This document shows, piece after piece, positions 35,669 to 46,442 of a stretch of DNA of 64,000 bases (position 1 is the stretch's first letter; the number at the start of each line of letters is the position of its first letter). The DNA comes from Piezodorus guildinii. Taxonomy: Eukaryota; Arthropoda; Insecta; Hemiptera; Pentatomidae. Both the position numbers and the translations under genes were made by a program. The DNA lies in contig CM041297.1 in assembly GCA_023052935.1 (NCBI GenBank), forward strand, positions 50,883,917 through 50,947,916, in the 5' to 3' direction. The notes beneath the pieces were generated by a model. It worked only from the letters and a program-made list of their open reading frames with translations. It made no database searches and had not been told where the DNA came from.

Positions 35669-36607
35669 TTTTTTTTCTTCTTTATCTTCCTGCTATGTGC
35701 CTTTACTAGCGTGGAGGGGCCTCGATCCAACGTTGCCAAGCTTCACGATTTCTGCAGAGTTGTTTAAGTTCCTGCAATCTTTTCCCTCCGATCTTCTGGA
35801 TATATCCGTCATACAAAATCCTAGGCCTTCCGCGCGGCCTTTTTCTAGTGGGTTGAGCTTCTGGGTTCGCGGTCCTCATTCATTCGACAAACATGGCCGA
35901 ACCATTTTAGCTGTCGCTTCTCGAGGATGGTTTTCAGCGCAGGAATTTTCAGCTCCGCTCTAATTCCTTCATTTCTTACGCAGTCTCTTTTCGTTTTTCC
36001 TGCGACCCTACGTAAATACCTCATTTCAGCTGCAGTAATTCGGCTTATTTGTTTGTCCAGCATTACCCAGCTCTCGCTCCTGTAGGTAAGAGTGGAGAGG
36101 TATACAGATTTGTAAATGAGGAGCTTCGTCTCTAGCCCCACATCTTGATGGACAACAATACTATTGCATATACTGTAATAGATTTTATTTGCTTTAGCAA
36201 TCCTGTTTGCAATTTCGTAATATATTTTTCCTTGTCTATTTATATTGCAGCCTAAGTAGAGAAAGTTTTCTACTACTTCGAGAACCTCACCGTTACAAAT
36301 CATCTCCACAGTCTCCTCCACATCTCGAGACAGGATCAGTATCTTGCTCTTGGAGACATTTATATTCATTCCCTTTCGCTAAGGTTCTTCCTGCCATTCT
36401 ATTAGAGCTTGCTGTAGTTTATCTTATGTGTCACAAATAAGAACGATATTATCACAGTATATCAGTGACTGGCTCAGAATCGTCCTCATGTTCCACTTAC
36501 CCTTTTACAAATTTTATGGATCTCATCCGTAAACACCGTAAACAGAAGCGGGCTCAGACTGTCTCCCTGCTTTACTCCTCTATCAATGGGAAAAGGTGCA
36601 GATTCTA
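35669..36607 (-). mobile_element. RTE-like LINE insertion, 5'-truncated (L7)
   Basis: Antisense insertion of about 940 bp. The short T run at 35668-35677 is its poly-A tail on the plus strand, and the 12-base direct repeats mark the target site. The 5' end falls inside the reverse transcriptase. Confidence 0.82.
35706..36605 (-). pseudogene. RTE-like reverse transcriptase, C-terminal part, broken
   Basis: Starts with IDRGVKQGDSLSPLLF (RT motif B region). The active-site box reads IYCDNIVLICDT where YADD is expected, so a catalytic Asp is lost (Asp to Asn). It continues with INVSKSKILILSRD, ENFLYLGCNINRQGK, KSVYLSTLTYRSESWVM, RYLRRVAGKTKRDCVRNEGI and LKWFGHVCRMNEDR. A frameshift near 35880 moves the end, RKRPRGRPRILYDGYIQ to EAWQRWIEAPPR, into another frame, with the stop at 35706. 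In-frame stops lie near 36385 and 36430. The order is that of RTE-type LINE polymerases. Inactive by several independent lesions. Confidence 0.9.
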
Positions 36608-36619
36608 TTTCATTTGAAT
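36608..36619. repeat. Target-site duplication of LINE L7, right copy
   Basis: TTTCATTTGAAT, identical to 35657-35668. Confidence 0.8.
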
Positions 36620-36944
36620 AACTAGGTTAATTCACTACTCTAGATAAGCTCTATTTAAGAGAATGTTTTTTTCAATATAGATTCCTCCTTTACGTTTCTT
36701 TAGTTTGGTTTCATTTTATGTAATTTGACATTTCTTTTGTTTATATTGTATGAATGGGATCCTTTAGCAATATTATTATTGTACATTGTGACAAACTGTA
36801 ATACATACGAATAAAAAAAATTTTATCCCATTTTATCACTCAGATAAAATTTTGTAAACCATTAAACAATAATAAAACATTTATACAGCGATATACAGAA
36901 TTCAAAGCATTCTAGCAAGCATTATTCTTTGGAATAGAAAGCTG
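36620..36944. other. A+T-rich spacer
   Basis: Nothing recognised. Confidence 0.45.
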
Positions 36945-37165
36945 TACGTCTACAACCTATGAAGGGTCTCGGGTACTTATAGAGATTCGAACTGTTTTAC
37001 GGCCAATGGTCATACAAGGAGGTGATTGGGTCTAAATCTCGCCAAGTTTTCCACCTAATTATCGTTACCCACTTTATAGATGCTGGATGTACCCCAGGAG
37101 AATAAATAATTCTGCATCAGCGAGGGTTCGACCATGGGACTTAAGACTAATGCTCTACTTAGGAA
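36945..37165 (-). mobile_element. tRNA-derived SINE, family B
   Basis: Antisense copy starting GTCTACAACCTATGAAGGGTC, with CCAATGGTCATACAAGGAGG, TACCCACTTTATAGATGC and a degraded head GCGAGGGTTCGACC (box B region). Confidence 0.8.
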
Positions 37166-37999
37166 TAGATACAGATTACTTTGACAGAGGGTTAGACTCA
37201 ACCAACTATGGTGACGATTTCAAATGAAGTCCACCTTGCATATTAGTGAGGGAATATCTAAGCCTTAGGAATTTTCGTTCGAGAATGTTGAAGTTCTGTT
37301 CCTCTGATATATGCAAAAGATAAATCAGTAGTACAGCAGTAATTCATATTCAAGTAAAAGCTCCGTACAACTCAAAATGATGCATTGAGCAGTTATTTTT
37401 CATTCCCAATTAAAGTGATACGAGTGAGTTATGGGTGAAATAGTGGGATATGATAAAAGGGAAGAGGAAGATAACTTTTACGAAAGTCGAGTTTACAGTT
37501 TAAGAATCGATTCATCATCCCGTAAGACTCCCTGTTTCCTCCCTCCAGGCCAACTCCTCATTCAAAAGCGAGTCAGTCACTCTATAAAGCGATTAAAGTA
37601 AGAAGGGATGTTTATCTTGAAGCTTAGATAAGAATAACGCCTCCTTACCCAAAGGTTCGAGGCAGATATATCTTATTGATAAATGCGGGGGACCCTCTTG
37701 TCACTGAGGGTGGATTCCTGCGACCTTACAAAGGAAATCCCTCCGAGAATCCTTCAAGGGGATGAATGGATTGATGACGTTAATAGAGGCAATTAGTGAT
37801 CCAATCACATAAGTATTACTCGTATCAATGTATTTTTATAATTATTAGTACTGTAAAATGACGGAAAACATATTTTGAATCAGATGAAAAGAACATGTTA
37901 ATACAATTCAAGATAATTCCTTATATAGCTCCTAGGACACGTGTCTTCCCAGAAAATGCGCGATACTCCTCTTTACACGGGATATTTTGTATATACATA
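37166..37999. other. Unassigned spacer with GC-richer block
   Basis: The block 37490-37800 is GC-richer and not repeat-like; no frame or RNA signature recognised. Confidence 0.4.
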
Positions 38000-38360
38000 T
38001 AATTTTTTACTAAAATTTTAGAAAAATTAAAATTTTCTCCTTCTTAATGTTGTTTATTGGGTTTTCGATCCCCCAGTAGATACATGGGATCCTTTTCACA
38101 ACTGAAAGTATTCATAAATCTGGTTACATTTTTGTTATACTTCTCTTAATACAATTATTTAAAACAAGATACAATAAATAAAACCAACAAGCACCGTGAT
38201 CAATAATAATTATTGAGACGTTGATATCAAAAAGGTACTATATCCATTCTAAGAAATTGTACAGAAGGCGCGAAAATCACTTATTACTATATTATCAAAC
38301 TAGCTAATTTGACTCTTTTCGCATTAAAATCTAGAACTGTTTTTTTACTATATTAATAAC

Positions 38361-38371
38361 ATCATATTAAG
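38361..38371. repeat. Target-site duplication of LINE L8, left copy
   Basis: ATCATATTAAG, repeated at 39009-39019 after the A tail. Confidence 0.8.
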
Positions 38372-39009
38372 ACTGTACTTTGCAACTAGAAGCATGTACA
38401 GATAGAAAAGTTTATCCTCCAATTCAAGAATAAGGCATTACTGTACAGTAGTAAGACCAACAATATTGTGTGGTATGGAAACAGTTTGCCTTCTGGGTCT
38501 TGAGAAATTTCTCAAGATAGAGAGAAAAATTCTTAGGAGGCTGCATGGACCCAAAATAACACAAGAGGGCTACAGGCTAAAATCCAATGAAGAAATATAT
38601 AGAAATTTGGAAAACCTTGAAGTAGTCATCAGAACTAGGAGCATTAAAGTTTGATGGCCATATGGTAAGAATGAACAATCAGAGGCTGAACAAACAGATT
38701 TTTTGCTAAGTTCTAGGCTATAAGAATATGGGTGGTTATGCAAAGCAAATAAAAGAGGAGCTCGATAGGTTAAAAATCAAGAAAATAGACTGCTTGGATA
38801 GAGAGCTTTTCGGGAAGAAAATAAAAGAAGTTAGGGTTCTTACAGAAAAAACAAAGAAACAGGAGAGAAAATAGATAAAGGAAGAGCGGGAGGAACAGTC
38901 CAGAAAGATGAAAGAATATTGGAGAAAAAGGAAAGTGAAAGATGTGAAGAAGACAGAATTATATTCACGTGGTCCTTGATGGCCAATTCGTACAAAAAAA
39001 AAAAAAAAA
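38372..39009 (+). pseudogene. LINE ORF2 C-terminal remnant inside D2 (L8)
   Basis: Sense, 5'-truncated, about 640 bp ending in a 16-base A run (38994-39009). It reads YGMETVCLLGLEKFLKIERK and ILRRLHGPKI, then LENLEVVIRTRSIK, then in a shifted frame FDGHMVRMNNQRLNKQIF, followed by KQIKEELDRLKIKK and FGKKIKEVRVLTEKTKKQ. This is the C-terminal region of a LINE polymerase of the type ending with GH-x-x-RM...RL-x-K-x-I-x. Frameshifts near 38648 and 38430 and a stop near 38715 inactivate it. The region is far downstream of the RT active site, which is absent. Confidence 0.85.
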
Positions 39010-39463
39010 TCATATTAAGTTATAAAATGAAATGTTATATTTCATTTGTTACTTGTTATACGATTTGAGAAGAAATAAATGCGTAATTAGTACCTTCATA
39101 AATTAAATGTATTTCTATATCGCGTTTTGAAAGGACTTGAAAGTTCATTAGACAAAATCAAAACAAGATTTATATAAAGCTAAAGGATGAAAATACAAAT
39201 ATGTAAGAAAGTCGATTTCGTAAAAAATGTCCTTTACTACCTTTTTGGAAATCAACATCTAAACTGTGGGTAAGATGGTGTTTATTGTATTTCGCATGTA
39301 AATCGTTGTATTAAGAAGAGTATAACAAACATGCAACCAATATTTATGAATACTTTCAGTTTGGAAAAGGATCCCATGTATCTACTGGGGGATCGAAACG
39401 GCAAAAAAAACATTAAGGGAGAGAGAAAAAACAATTGTACACAATTTTAGTAAAATAATATAT

Positions 39464-40258
39464 TGTGCCTCGGCATTCATTTATCCATTTTTGGATCCAG
39501 AGGTTCGATTCGGAGTTCCCAGGGGCAGTATGTAAATATTGTATATAGGTATGAATGTGGCCAAGATTATAATTATTTTATTTTACTTCATATACTTTAT
39601 TTTATTTTTTATAATTTATTTATGTTTATTTTTATTGTTTTTGTTATTTAGGTTAACTTATTTTATTTTATTATTTGTTTGTTTTACTTTGTATATATGG
39701 AATGAATGACTTCTTTTATCTCTAATACTTATTGCCCGAGATAGTGGCAGATTGTATTATTTCTGAATAAAGCACTATTATCAATCAAGTAAAATAATAT
39801 AGTATAAAAAGGTCGATGAATTTCTTATACAAATATATACATACATATATAGAAAAAGAGAGAAAGGTGGAGAGAGAATATATTAAATGAAACATACCTA
39901 AGAAGTACTTTCAGGATCAACTCGGATTTTCGAAAGTGACGTAACTAACCCATCGAAGACAAGATTCCATTTGGCTATGATTATAAGATGTTTTATCTTT
40001 CAAATATCGTTATTTCTAGTAAAACTATGGCATCAATCACTTCTGAATGTGTTAAATAGGACGTATCAAGCAAGTGTTTCTCGATTTGTGTTAAATGTAA
40101 CAAACATCTCTCACACGAGTAAGTCGTTCAGTAAATGAGATTATCACTTCATGAAGCGGAAATAATTAAAAAAAAAAAAAAAAAAAATTGATTTTCGAAT
40201 AAGGTCAAAGAATTTACAAATTTTAATAAATCAGGAATATGTTCACATAATGTTTATA
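39464..40258. other. Spacer with a possible LINE 3' UTR
   Basis: T-rich tract followed by TCTGAATAAAGC near 39760 resembles a polyadenylation region of a retroposon, unsupported by coding homology. A uniform A run lies at 40169-40187. Confidence 0.3.
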
Positions 40259-40785
40259 GGTCAATCCATTAGAAATGGAATAATTTTAATTATTTTTGTC
40301 GTTCAATATTTTAATTTTCGTGATTTTTTTTAACCAGTTATTCTCTATCATTTCCTTTTTTGAACCTGTGCGTAAAACATGTTTATGGATCATATTTTAT
40401 ATGAAGAATAACTGAATTAGTTCCATAATTTTTCGATCTATTCTTTTGGAAACATTACCTACTAAACATAAATAAAACTGGATTTTGTCATGTTTGAAAA
40501 TTCTTATAAAAACAAGTACAATGTTTCCCAAGAGCGAAGTTTTTAAATCATATAGATACAGTAACTAAGCTATAAAGGAAAAAACTAATCGAAGGAGAAA
40601 AAAGATAATTCCTATCCCGCTTAAAGGCTTGTTTTTGTTTGCTGAATAATTACCCGAGTCATAAAGATTCTCCTAACACATGTTTTCAGAAACGAAGCTG
40701 TCAAAAAAGATGTAGAACTTAAAGTATAATATTAAAAAATTAAAATCAGGAAAAGACAGAGAATAAAGGTTAAAAAATCAAGATA

Positions 40786-41629
40786 TTGGGGTGTTTCACA
40801 TGAAATTTCCTTTTATATAGTTTCTGAAATACATAAAGGATTTTGCAGGTCTCTATTGTTTTCTTCCGAATATTTACATATTTGAAGTAAACAGTTACTA
40901 ATCCTCTACCTTTGAATTATAAACATTAGCTTCCCAATCAATTACCCACTTATTAGTATACCTCCAAATATGAACATGGAAACACGCGATTTTCGAGTAA
41001 TATTTTTGTACGAGTTTAAACTCGGCCATTCAGCAGCTGAGGCCGCTAGAAATATTTACAAGGCGTTTGGGGAAGGGAGTGTTAATGAACGGACCATTCG
41101 CCGTTGGTTTGCTGTGGATACCGACTTGGAAAACTTGCCCCGAGGAAGAGACAACGATGTCCTCTAACATACAGTAGAAGGAAACCCCTACCAAACAGTT
41201 AAAAGACTCTCAGCACAACTAAATCAAGTGCAAGACATTTAAAGTTTATTGGGAAAGTAAAACAGCTCGATACATGGGTACCTCATGATCTCACTGAGCG
41301 GCAGAAAGACACCATGTTACAAAACATACCGTGAAAAATTGAAAGAACTGGTCTACGAAGTTCTTCCGCACCCACCATATTCTCCCACTTGTCTCCAACA
41401 GATTACCACCTGCTCAGGAATTTAGACAACTTCGTCAAAGAAAAACTTTTTGAAAATGATGATCAAGTGAAAAGTGCGTTTGCAGATTTCGTTTCACTTC
41501 AAAGCTCAGAGTTTTTCAGTTCGGGGATAAAAAGGTTGGTGTCACGTTGGCCTGTGTAGAAAAAGAATGTAAATACTTTAATAAAAACCCTTTACCTTGA
41601 AAACGGACATTTCATGTGACTCAACCCAA
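40786..41629 (+). mobile_element. Mariner element, internally deleted (M2)
   Basis: 844 bp flanked by TA at 40784-40785 and 41630-41631. The terminal inverted repeats TTGGGGTGTTTCACATGAAA and TTGGGTTGAGTCACATGAAA differ at four positions. A full-length relative would be about 1.3 kb. Confidence 0.9.
40970..41580 (+). pseudogene. Mariner transposase pseudogene, catalytic core deleted
   Basis: The N-terminal helix-turn-helix region is clear: METRDFRVIFLYEFKLGHSA, then GEGSVNERTIRRWF and LPRGRDNDVL. After a stop it continues as KRLSAQLNQVQ and LDTWVPHDLTERQKDTM, then jumps to EVLPHPPYSP, SPTDYHLLRNLDNFVKEKLF and SSEFFSSGIKRLVSRWPVCV. The segment between ERQK and VLPHPPYSP, which holds the first two catalytic aspartates of mariner transposases, is deleted. 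Only the DYHL region near the third remains. Stops at 41165 and beyond and frameshifts near 41385 and 41555 confirm it is dead. Confidence 0.92.
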
Positions 41630-41680
41630 TAATAAAAAATATTGAACGACATGATATGGACGATTTCGAATGGATTGACC

Positions 41681-42109
41681 CTTGTGCTTACTAGAATTTG
41701 AATCTATCCACAAGTTCAGAAAAGCCTAATCATTGAAATATTTAATAGTGAAACCATACCATGAGGAACACAGTACCCTGAACCATCTCGACAAAAAGGA
41801 TCCGAAGTGGATTTTCCTCCAGAGGAAATTCCCTCAAGTATTTCATTATTCTGGAATTTAATACCGGTGAAAATTGTTCCTTCACGGCCGGCCCGGTTCT
41901 TTGTTTCTACTGATGGTCCTCGAACGGAATAAAATGAAAATTTTATTTTATTATTACTATTACTGAAATATGAATTTTGAAATTTCTATATATATGACAA
42001 AGTATTTTCATGAATCGAAATTTCCTATACAACTGCATTATATGTAATTTACGTAAAAATATAAAAGAGGAATTCATTTATAATTTAATTTTAAGAAAAG
42101 GATAAATGA
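41681..42109. other. Unassigned spacer
   Basis: Mixed then A+T-rich, no feature recognised. Confidence 0.4.
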
Positions 42110-42560
42110 AAGTCGAGTGATTTCTACACAATATTTTCGACTTTTATTTAATTCAAAAGTTGAGGAAATATTTATTTTATAAATATCCAACGGTATGTTA
42201 TACATCTAAATTGCTATTCTTGTGTTAAAAAACTCAAAAATTGCAAAAGAAAATATGTTTGATCTTTTCTTTTTAGTTGTTTATCAAATTCGCTAAACTG
42301 GCATATTTAGCTGTTATTTATCAATGCTAACAAGATTAGGTGCCTAATTGTTTGAAGGCTAGAAAATTAAAGGTACTTTAGAGAAGAAAATTTAAAATAT
42401 CGGCATTTAAGCCCAGTCAGAATATAAAACTTTTTTGCGGGACATGGTCATTTCGACTTAGGGATCCTAAAATGTGTATTTCCGGTGAAAACTCGAATTC
42501 GAAAATTTTCATGATGGCATTGCTTCCCTTACGATATGTGAAATATAGCTAAAATATTAT
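42110..42560 (+). mobile_element. Family C repeat with internal deletion
   Basis: Contains ATATCCAACGGTATGTTATAC, GTTTATCAAATTCGC, CGGCATTTAAGCCCAGTCAG, then directly TTTTTTGCGGGACATGGTC and TTCCGGTGAAAACTCGAATT. The part with the CA tract, present in the copy at 25391, is missing. Ends are worn. Confidence 0.65.
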
Positions 42561-42574
42561 GTCAAAGTTTTTTT

Positions 42575-42994
42575 TAAAATTTATTTATTGGAATTTACCA
42601 CTGTATAATAGAAGACAACAAGTAAATTTGAGTGAAATATAAAAAGTCACATGTAGAGAAGCTTCCCAGTGGAATAAATCTAAAAATATTCTAAACTAGA
42701 AGGTCTCGTGGCCTATTCTATATCTCTTTTTCAGACGCCTCGTGGGATTGACGGGAATTGAAGAGGAAGAAAGGATTGAAACTAGAGGATTATTGTGGGA
42801 ATGAAGTTTGTCATGAATGGAATGTTATCTAGAACTGGCCAAATCAGCATCATACGGAACATTAAGGTCTTTATGAATAAGTTTATTCGTGAAAAAGTAA
42901 GGAGAATTGAGGATTTTGCGAAGGATTTTTGATTTTAGGGATTGGATACGGGAAGAATTCGATGGTTTAGAAGAGCCCCAAAGCTCTAGTCCAT
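42575..42994 (-). mobile_element. Jockey-like LINE, 3'-end fragment (J5)
   Basis: Antisense. ATTTACCACTGTAT at the tail, CACATGTAGAGAAGCTTCCC, TTTTCAGACGCCTCGTGG, GGAACATTAAGGTCTTTATG and GAATTCGATGGTTTAGAAGA. TGTCAAA on either side (42560 and 42995) may be a short target duplication. Confidence 0.82.
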
Positions 42995-43004
42995 TGTCAA
43001 ATTT

Positions 43005-43480
43005 AATATCATATTAACCATAAGAGAACAAAGAATACTATACAAGGTAAAGCATTATTAGATAATTGGTTCCCTCCATATTACTATGTGCTTTAGAAGT
43101 ATGGGGCTTCAAACAAATATAAAAATCTGCCTAGGTCAGCCAAACGAGGATGCGAGGAGGGAAAAATTCAAAATCGAAAAAATTATCAAAAAGAAAATTT
43201 GTGCCTAAAACGTGTCTCATAAATGTCATATTGTGAGAGCAGATACTAGCCCTTAAGATAAACAATAAAGTTCCTATGACCCATAGCCTCATTGTCAACG
43301 GTTAGGGAGGAATCAAATTCTGATATTTTTATTTTTAGCCATGGTTTTAATTGAACGTCAAAAAAAAAAAAAAAAAACATAAGTCAAAGTAGATTTCTAC
43401 ATCTGATAATTTCTATTGAAAACTAAAAAGATTTTTTTTATTTTTAAAAATTTTATTCGAGTAAATTGGTAGTTAAAAGT
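43005..43480. other. Unassigned spacer
   Basis: A uniform A run lies at 43360-43377. Nothing else recognised. Confidence 0.4.
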
Positions 43481-43870
43481 TGTGAGATGTGCGCAACAGA
43501 TTTTTTTCCTCTCGACACCCACTCAACAGACGGCTATCCCAAGAGCCGACGAGACGAAGAAGGCAGGTGGTGCTGTACCTGGAACACGTAGCTCCAGTAA
43601 ATCTCCGTTATCTGCTGGAGCCCCAACAACTTCTTCTCCTTATCTCCTTTTATTATTTATCGGCTCCGCTCTTCCCTTCTTTCACTGTTATCAGCCCCTG
43701 CCTCCGTTTTGTACAAGTTTTAAATGGTTACCATTCACGGACTCCTCCGAGTTAGTTTTAACATTTGCCCTTCCTTATCTCCCAGCCTCGCCCAGTAAGG
43801 AGCCCTTTCCCTTAGAACGAGGGTGTAATTATACTTTTAATAACCACTTCATTTTCTCATAGGGATGAAA
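43481..43870. other. GC-richer block with overlapping open frames
   Basis: Two overlapping plus-strand frames (126 and 88 codons). The first is rich in Ser, Thr, Pro and Ala, with RADETKKAGGAVPGTRSSSK. This could be a worn exon or a piece of a LINE first ORF, but no diagnostic motif is visible. Confidence 0.25.
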
Positions 43871-44342
43871 TATCGTTAAGGATCTTTGAGATGGCATTCC
43901 AAGCACGATCTTGGTTAGTGGAGGAAACGTAGTGCAAAAATGTCTCATAAGTACTTCTAAAACTTAAAAGCCATTAAAAACAAAATTTGGCGCTTAAATC
44001 ACACATTCTCTAATCACCTTCATTAAATAACACAACAGTAGATATTATTAATTACAACAACTAAGAAATTGTAATGATTTTTGTCACTATCGGTTACTTT
44101 TTTAGGACTTTACACGAAAAATTATGTTTATAGTAACATTTTCTAGTTGTTTTTAAGTTACATACAAATATAGAGAGATATGATGCAACTGTAAAATTAA
44201 TTTTTGAAAATTCGTTAATCCCTTTATATAGTTACCACATTCTTGAGTAAATAATAATTTTGTTTATAGTTACTCACCTTGAAAGATGATTAATTGTTTC
44301 AAACAAGCAAAATTTAAATCACCCGAAAGGAGAAAATAGATG
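43871..44342. other. A+T-rich spacer
   Basis: Nothing recognised. Confidence 0.45.
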
Positions 44343-44793
44343 TTAGATAACATGACCACCATTAGGCCGATATGGACTTACAGAGTAGAGCGTGGGGCTC
44401 TACTAAACCATCGAATTCTTCTCATGTCCAATCCTTACAATCCAAAATCCTTCGTAAAATTATCAATGCTTCCTTACTTTGTACCAATAAACTAATCCAT
44501 AAAGCACCTTAATGGTCCGTATGTTGAGATTTGGCCCGATCTAGATACCATTCCTTTATGACAAACTCTATTCTACCCTAATCCTCTAGTTTCAATTCTT
44601 TCTTCCTCTTCAATTCCTGACAATCCTCCGAGGCGTCTAAAAAGGAGATGGCCGAGAACTTCTAGTTTAGAATATTTTAGAGTGCTTCCATTGGAACCTT
44701 CTCTGCATGTGCTTCATGCCTTTTTATATTTCATTAGAATTCACTTGTTGTATTCCATTATACAGTTGTAAATTACAATTAAAAAAAAAAAAA
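44343..44793 (+). mobile_element. Jockey-like LINE, 3'-end fragment (J6)
   Basis: Sense copy matching the last ~450 bases of J2: TTAGGCCGATATGGACTTA, GGGGCTCTACTAAACCATCG, CAATCCAAAATCCTTCG, CCTGACAATCCTCCGAGG, AAAGGAGATGGCCGAGA, then ATTCACTTGTTGTATTCC, ATACAGTTGTAAATTACAAT and an A run. The frame is broken. Confidence 0.85.
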
Positions 44794-45640
44794 TAGGAAT
44801 CAACAAACGTCTGTTTGGGATAGTAGGTGTAGGAAAAGGAGATTTTGAGAGAGGATATGGAAGAAATTGGAAGGAATGAAATTCCAGAATCCGTGGAATG
44901 GGCAAGAATATTATATATTTAATTAGGAAATTCCATCCTATCCTTCCCCTCCAAAAATGGTTAAAAAATCTTTTGTTTTCACGAAATGTTTGATCTGGCA
45001 TAGGATACCACACTTTTTTTGCATTGAATATATTAGCGGGCTTCATGATTGAGAGCGGACATTGGATGATAGGGGAAGGTCGAGCTGGCAGAGTAAAGAA
45101 TACGAGATAATGAAGTGGAGGAGATATTGATTTTTTTTCATCCCTCTCGGGGCGCCATTGCCGAGGGTTGAAGATGAACCCTAGGGGCAGGGTTTTTCTC
45201 AAAGACCCCTCCCCGGCAACCCATTATCTTCTTCCTTATAGCTCCATCTTCTTTCCTTATACTTCACTGCTCTTCCTCCCTCCTTCCTTGTCTTAATTAC
45301 TCGAGGGAGGGGGCGATGTCAAAATTGGTTCCCCCCTCCCAAGGAAAAATCTTGATGAAGGGGGAAAGGCCGGAGCCAGGGGCCGATCGACCTCCTCCCT
45401 CCAGAACTCTCCTTAACTAAATTCCCTTTAATCCGACCGTCTTAAAACTCTCCTCCTTCTATTCGATAGATCAACTCTTCACACTCTCGACTTAAAGCCA
45501 TCACTCGGATCTAATTAGCCTCCCTCCTCCTTCACGTTTACTTACCTACGTCATAAATTCCAATACCTACCTGTGCAAGAGCACTTTTAATTACGAAATG
45601 AATAGACATATTGAAAAATCTGGTACGGACAACACACGAC
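44794..45640. other. Spacer with GC-rich, strand-asymmetric block
   Basis: The block 45140-45560 has C/T-rich and G-rich runs and no recognisable frame. The 153-codon minus-strand frame 44741-45202 runs into the antisense of the J6 tail and is not a gene. Confidence 0.45.
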
Positions 45641-45690
45641 TTTCACTTACCTCAGCTATTAAAATCAATTCAAGAACTATCAGTATACAA

Positions 45691-46229
45691 TTTTTTTTTT
45701 TTTTTTTTTCAACATTTTCATTGATATATACAACTGTATCAACAAACGAAAATTCATTAAGTAAATGTAATAGTTATACAATGACATGATATATATGTAG
45801 AGAAGCTTCCCAATGGAAGCACTATAAAAATATTCTAAACTACAAGGGCTCGGGGCCATCTCCTTTTCAGGCGCCTCTGGGGATTATCAGGAATTTAAGA
45901 GGCCAAAAGGTTGGAAACTAGTGGATTAGAGTGAGAATGAAGTTTGCCATGAAAATATTGATACCTGGTTCGGGCCAAATCAGTAACACAAGCAACATTA
46001 AGGTCATAATGGATTAGTTTATTCGTGACAAAGTAAGGAGCGTTGAGGATTTTACGAACTATTTTGGATTGTAAGGTTGGATGCAGAAAGAATTTGATAG
46101 TTTAGTAGAGCCCAAAGCTCTACTCGTAAGTCCAGATTGGTCTTATAATAGTCATGTAGATGAGCCTTTTGTAGTTAAGAGGAAGGTTTGACCGTTTGTC
46201 TAGTAAGTGATGAAATAGCCTAAAACGGC
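45691..46229 (-). mobile_element. Jockey-like LINE, 3'-end fragment (J7)
   Basis: Antisense, one of the longest 3' fragments here. The T run at 45691-45709 is its A tail; then ATATACAACTGTATCAAC, ATGTAGAGAAGCTTCCCAAT, TTTTCAGGCGCCTCTGG, AGCAACATTAAGGTCATAAT, TTAGTAGAGCCCAAAGCTCT and TTAAGAGGAAGGTTTGACC. AGTATA on both sides may be a target duplication. Confidence 0.85.
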
Positions 46230-46245
46230 GAGTATAAAAAAATAA

Positions 46246-46442
46246 AAACCTGTACATCTACAACCCATAAAGGGTCTTGGGCTCAGTACATATAAAGATT
46301 CGTACTGTTTCTAGGCAACGGCAGTGCAATGAGGTGATTAGGCCTTAATCACGCTCAGCCGCCAGGTTTTCCCTAATTCGGGTATCCTCTTTAAAGAGTC
46401 TGGGTCGCCCCAGGAGGGTATGCTTATTCAACGGTCGCCCCC
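46246..46442 (-). mobile_element. tRNA-derived SINE, family B, head missing
   Basis: Antisense: CTGTACATCTACAACCC, GGGTCTTGGGCTCAGTACAT, GGCAACGGCAGTGCAATGAG, CAGCCGCCAGGTTTTCCC and CCCCAGGAGGGTATGC. It stops before the tRNA-like head. Confidence 0.82.

Larger units (their letters stand above)
38000..39463. mobile_element. Long-terminal-inverted-repeat element, family D, carrying a LINE (D2)
   Basis: Arms of about 250 bases (38001-38260 and 39218-39463) are inverted copies. They share a perfectly matched stretch around TCGATCCCCCAGTAGATACA (38059 plus; 39398 inverted) and the inner TTGAGACGTTGATATCAAAA/TTTAGATGTTGATTTCCAAA segment next to AAGGTACTA/AAGGTAGTA. The core matches the short copies D1 and D3. 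A LINE (38371-39009) has inserted in the loop; without it the element is about 0.8 kb. No transposase is encoded, so it would be non-autonomous. Confidence 0.82.
40259..41680. mobile_element. Inverted-repeat element E with a nested mariner
   Basis: Left end GGTCAATCCATTAGAAATGG..., right end (inverted) GGTCAATCCATTCGAAATCG; the similarity goes on to GTCGTTCAATATTTT on both sides, giving inverted repeats of about 45-50 bases. Mariner M2 lies inside, close to the right repeat. Without it the element is about 0.58 kb and non-coding. No clear target duplication at the outer edges. Only one copy in the window, so the family is undefined. Confidence 0.7.

Noticed and set aside
44741..45202. 153-codon minus-strand frame
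   Set aside because: Its last ~20 codons are the antisense of a Jockey-like tail and the rest covers a GC-rich block without motif or codon pattern.
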